Assembly: GCA_036873135.1 (NCBI GenBank)
Contig: JAPTYO010000001.1
Coordinates: 47,169,774 to 47,233,773, forward strand
Length of the DNA stretch: 64,000 bases
Direction: 5' to 3'
Source of the DNA: Clarkia xantiana subsp. parviflora
Lineage: Eukaryota; Streptophyta; Magnoliopsida; Myrtales; Onagraceae
The stretch's first letter is position 1. Every line of letters begins with the position of its first letter. Of this stretch, positions 63,091-64,000 are shown in pieces. Position numbers and translations under genes: made by a program. The notes under the pieces are model-generated. The model was given only the letters and a program-made list of their open reading frames with translations, ran no database searches and had not been told where the DNA came from.

Positions 63091-64000
63091 GGTAGACGAT
63101 GTGTGCCATGTCCTTTCTCGAGAATCCTATCACGGGGTCCTCCTCTTCCGGTTTCTTTCTTTTCCCATACTTGGGGAGTGTGCTTGCCTGTGCAGCGTAC
63201 ACGTCTCTTGTGTTGGAGACTTGTCCTCCTGCAGCTGGACCACCATGAATGACATTGATAACTCCCCTCTTTTTAGGAGGGGGGTTGTCATTGGTCTTCT
63301 CTTTTCCTTTCTCCTTTGGCGTGAATTTTCTTTTCACCTTCTCAATCTTTCCCCCTTGGTCGACGTAGTGCTTAAGTCCGCCTTCTTGTATGATTCGATT
63401 GATTTGGAACTTAAGACTTCTACAGTCGTCAGTTTCATGGCCGTTGACTTCGTGGCTTTCACACCACTTGTCTTGCTCTTTCCCTAGCTGGCCCTTTCTG
63501 AAACCGAATGGCTCTTTCCAGAGGTTTTGCTCTTTCATTTCTTTCAGTATGACACTCAGGGGAGCGTTCAAAGGGATTAGCTCAATGGTGTTGACGTCTG
63601 GATTCTTGTCTTCTTCAATGTTGAATGTTCTCTTCTGGGGCGGAGTCCACTGTTTTTGTTGGGGGGTTTGGTTTTGCTTCAGGGGGCTTGGCTTACTCTC
63701 ATCTTTCTTGTTGCCGGGCTTAGCCCACTTGTCCCGGGCTGTCATCTTGTAGTGCTCAGCATCAATGTACTCTCTTACTCTTGCCACGAGTTCTTCCATT
63801 GTTTCCACCAGCCTTGTAGAAAGCTTTTGGCCCAAGTCGTACCCGTGCCTACCCAGGTTTCTGACAAAGGCATGGATGATTTCTATCTCTGCGATGTTCG
63901 TTTGAATTTCCGAGATGTTTTGATTAAACCGGATGTAGTAGCTTGCGAGAGACTCATTCCACTCCTGCTTGACGTCATCCAAGGCATTTGATCCTTTGAC
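63086..64000 (-). CDS. Gag (capsid-nucleocapsid) of the Gypsy element, partial
   Basis: The open frame enters from beyond the window edge and ends at 63086. It shows the C-terminal part of the retrotransposon gag domain (ESLASYYIRFNQNISEI, then a HAFVRNLG stretch). A Lys/Pro/Gln-rich linker and a CCHC-like zinc knuckle follow (CESHEVNGHETDDC). A basic tail then leads to the gag-protease junction. Gag packages the element's RNA in virus-like particles. The real start codon is outside the window, so the apparent start inside it should be ignored. Confidence 0.75.
   Translation of the reverse strand, partial: VKGSNALDDVKQEWNESLASYYIRFNQNISEIQTNIAEIEIIHAFVRNLGRHGYDLGQKLSTRLVETMEELVARVREYIDAEHYKMTARDKWAKPGNKKDESKPSPLKQNQTPQQKQWTPPQKRTFNIEEDKNPDVNTIELIPLNAPLSVILKEMKEQNLWKEPFGFRKGQLGKEQDKWCESHEVNGHETDDCRSLKFQINRIIQEGGLKHYVDQGGKIEKVKRKFTPKEKGKEKTNDNPPPKKRGVINVIHGGPAAGGQVSNTRDVYAAQASTLPKYGKRKKPEEEDPVIGFSRKDMAHIVYP

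Larger units (their letters stand above)
55129..64000 (-). mobile_element. Ty3/Gypsy retrotransposon, probably Tat lineage, RT/integrase-deleted, cut by window edge
   Basis: In transcription order (right to left) I see gag, protease, a second gag fragment, a tandem-repeat block, an additional ORF in antisense, an untranslated region, a polypurine tract and a 3' LTR. No reverse transcriptase, RNase H or integrase motif is present where pol should be. Antisense additional ORFs between pol and the 3' LTR are a known trait of some Tat-lineage plant elements. Confidence 0.65.

Overview
This is nuclear DNA of a flowering plant, almost certainly a eudicot. It is AT-rich, has GT-AG introns, carries plant-type single-copy genes and is dense in plant transposable elements. 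I cannot name the species. I place only three host genes with confidence. Most of the rest is nested transposon sequence whose ends I could often fix to the base from target-site duplications (TSDs).

Layout. 1892-4537 (+): an intronless gene for a TAF1C-like RNA polymerase I selectivity-factor subunit. 5264-10401 (-): a three-exon TMEM131-like membrane protein, convergent with the first gene. 10.4-25 kb: gene-poor DNA with a fold-back MITE, a Helitron 3' end, a 1.4-kb terminal-inverted-repeat element, two well-formed tRNA-derived SINEs (one with an exact insertion footprint) and a PIF/Harbinger-type MITE with TAA TSD. 25236-25514 (-): a small CEP peptide-hormone precursor gene with a TATA box. 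26645-29880: a CACTA element (TSD CGT) carrying a captured exon of plastid FabZ. 30.7-36.9 kb: three long fold-back MITEs with 9-10 bp TSDs. 37.1-40 kb: a partial LTR retrotransposon interrupted by one hAT-type MITE, with a second inverted copy 0.8 kb further on. 40621-43854: a complete 3.2-kb Copia-type element with indistinguishable LTRs but a decayed interior. 45493-54547: a 9-kb LTR element with no recognisable protein, filled with unrelated tandem-repeat arrays. It sits inside an older fold-back MITE and carries a younger hAT MITE in its 5' LTR. About 55.1 kb to the window end: a Ty3/Gypsy element on the minus strand (probably Tat lineage) with gag, protease, a second gag fragment where reverse transcriptase should be, a 131-bp hairpin-bearing tandem repeat, a five-exon antisense additional ORF and a 3' LTR.

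How it fits together. The host genes are unrelated housekeeping and signalling functions with no shared pathway. Elsewhere the nesting gives relative ages: fold-back MITE, then the 9-kb LTR element, then the hAT MITE. The most unusual structures are the hairpin repeat at 60.5-61.6 kb, the gag-protease-gag chimera, the spliced antisense ORF, the tandem-repeat-only LTR element and the FabZ-carrying CACTA element. All domain calls come from reading the translation and comparing it with remembered families; no database search was possible.
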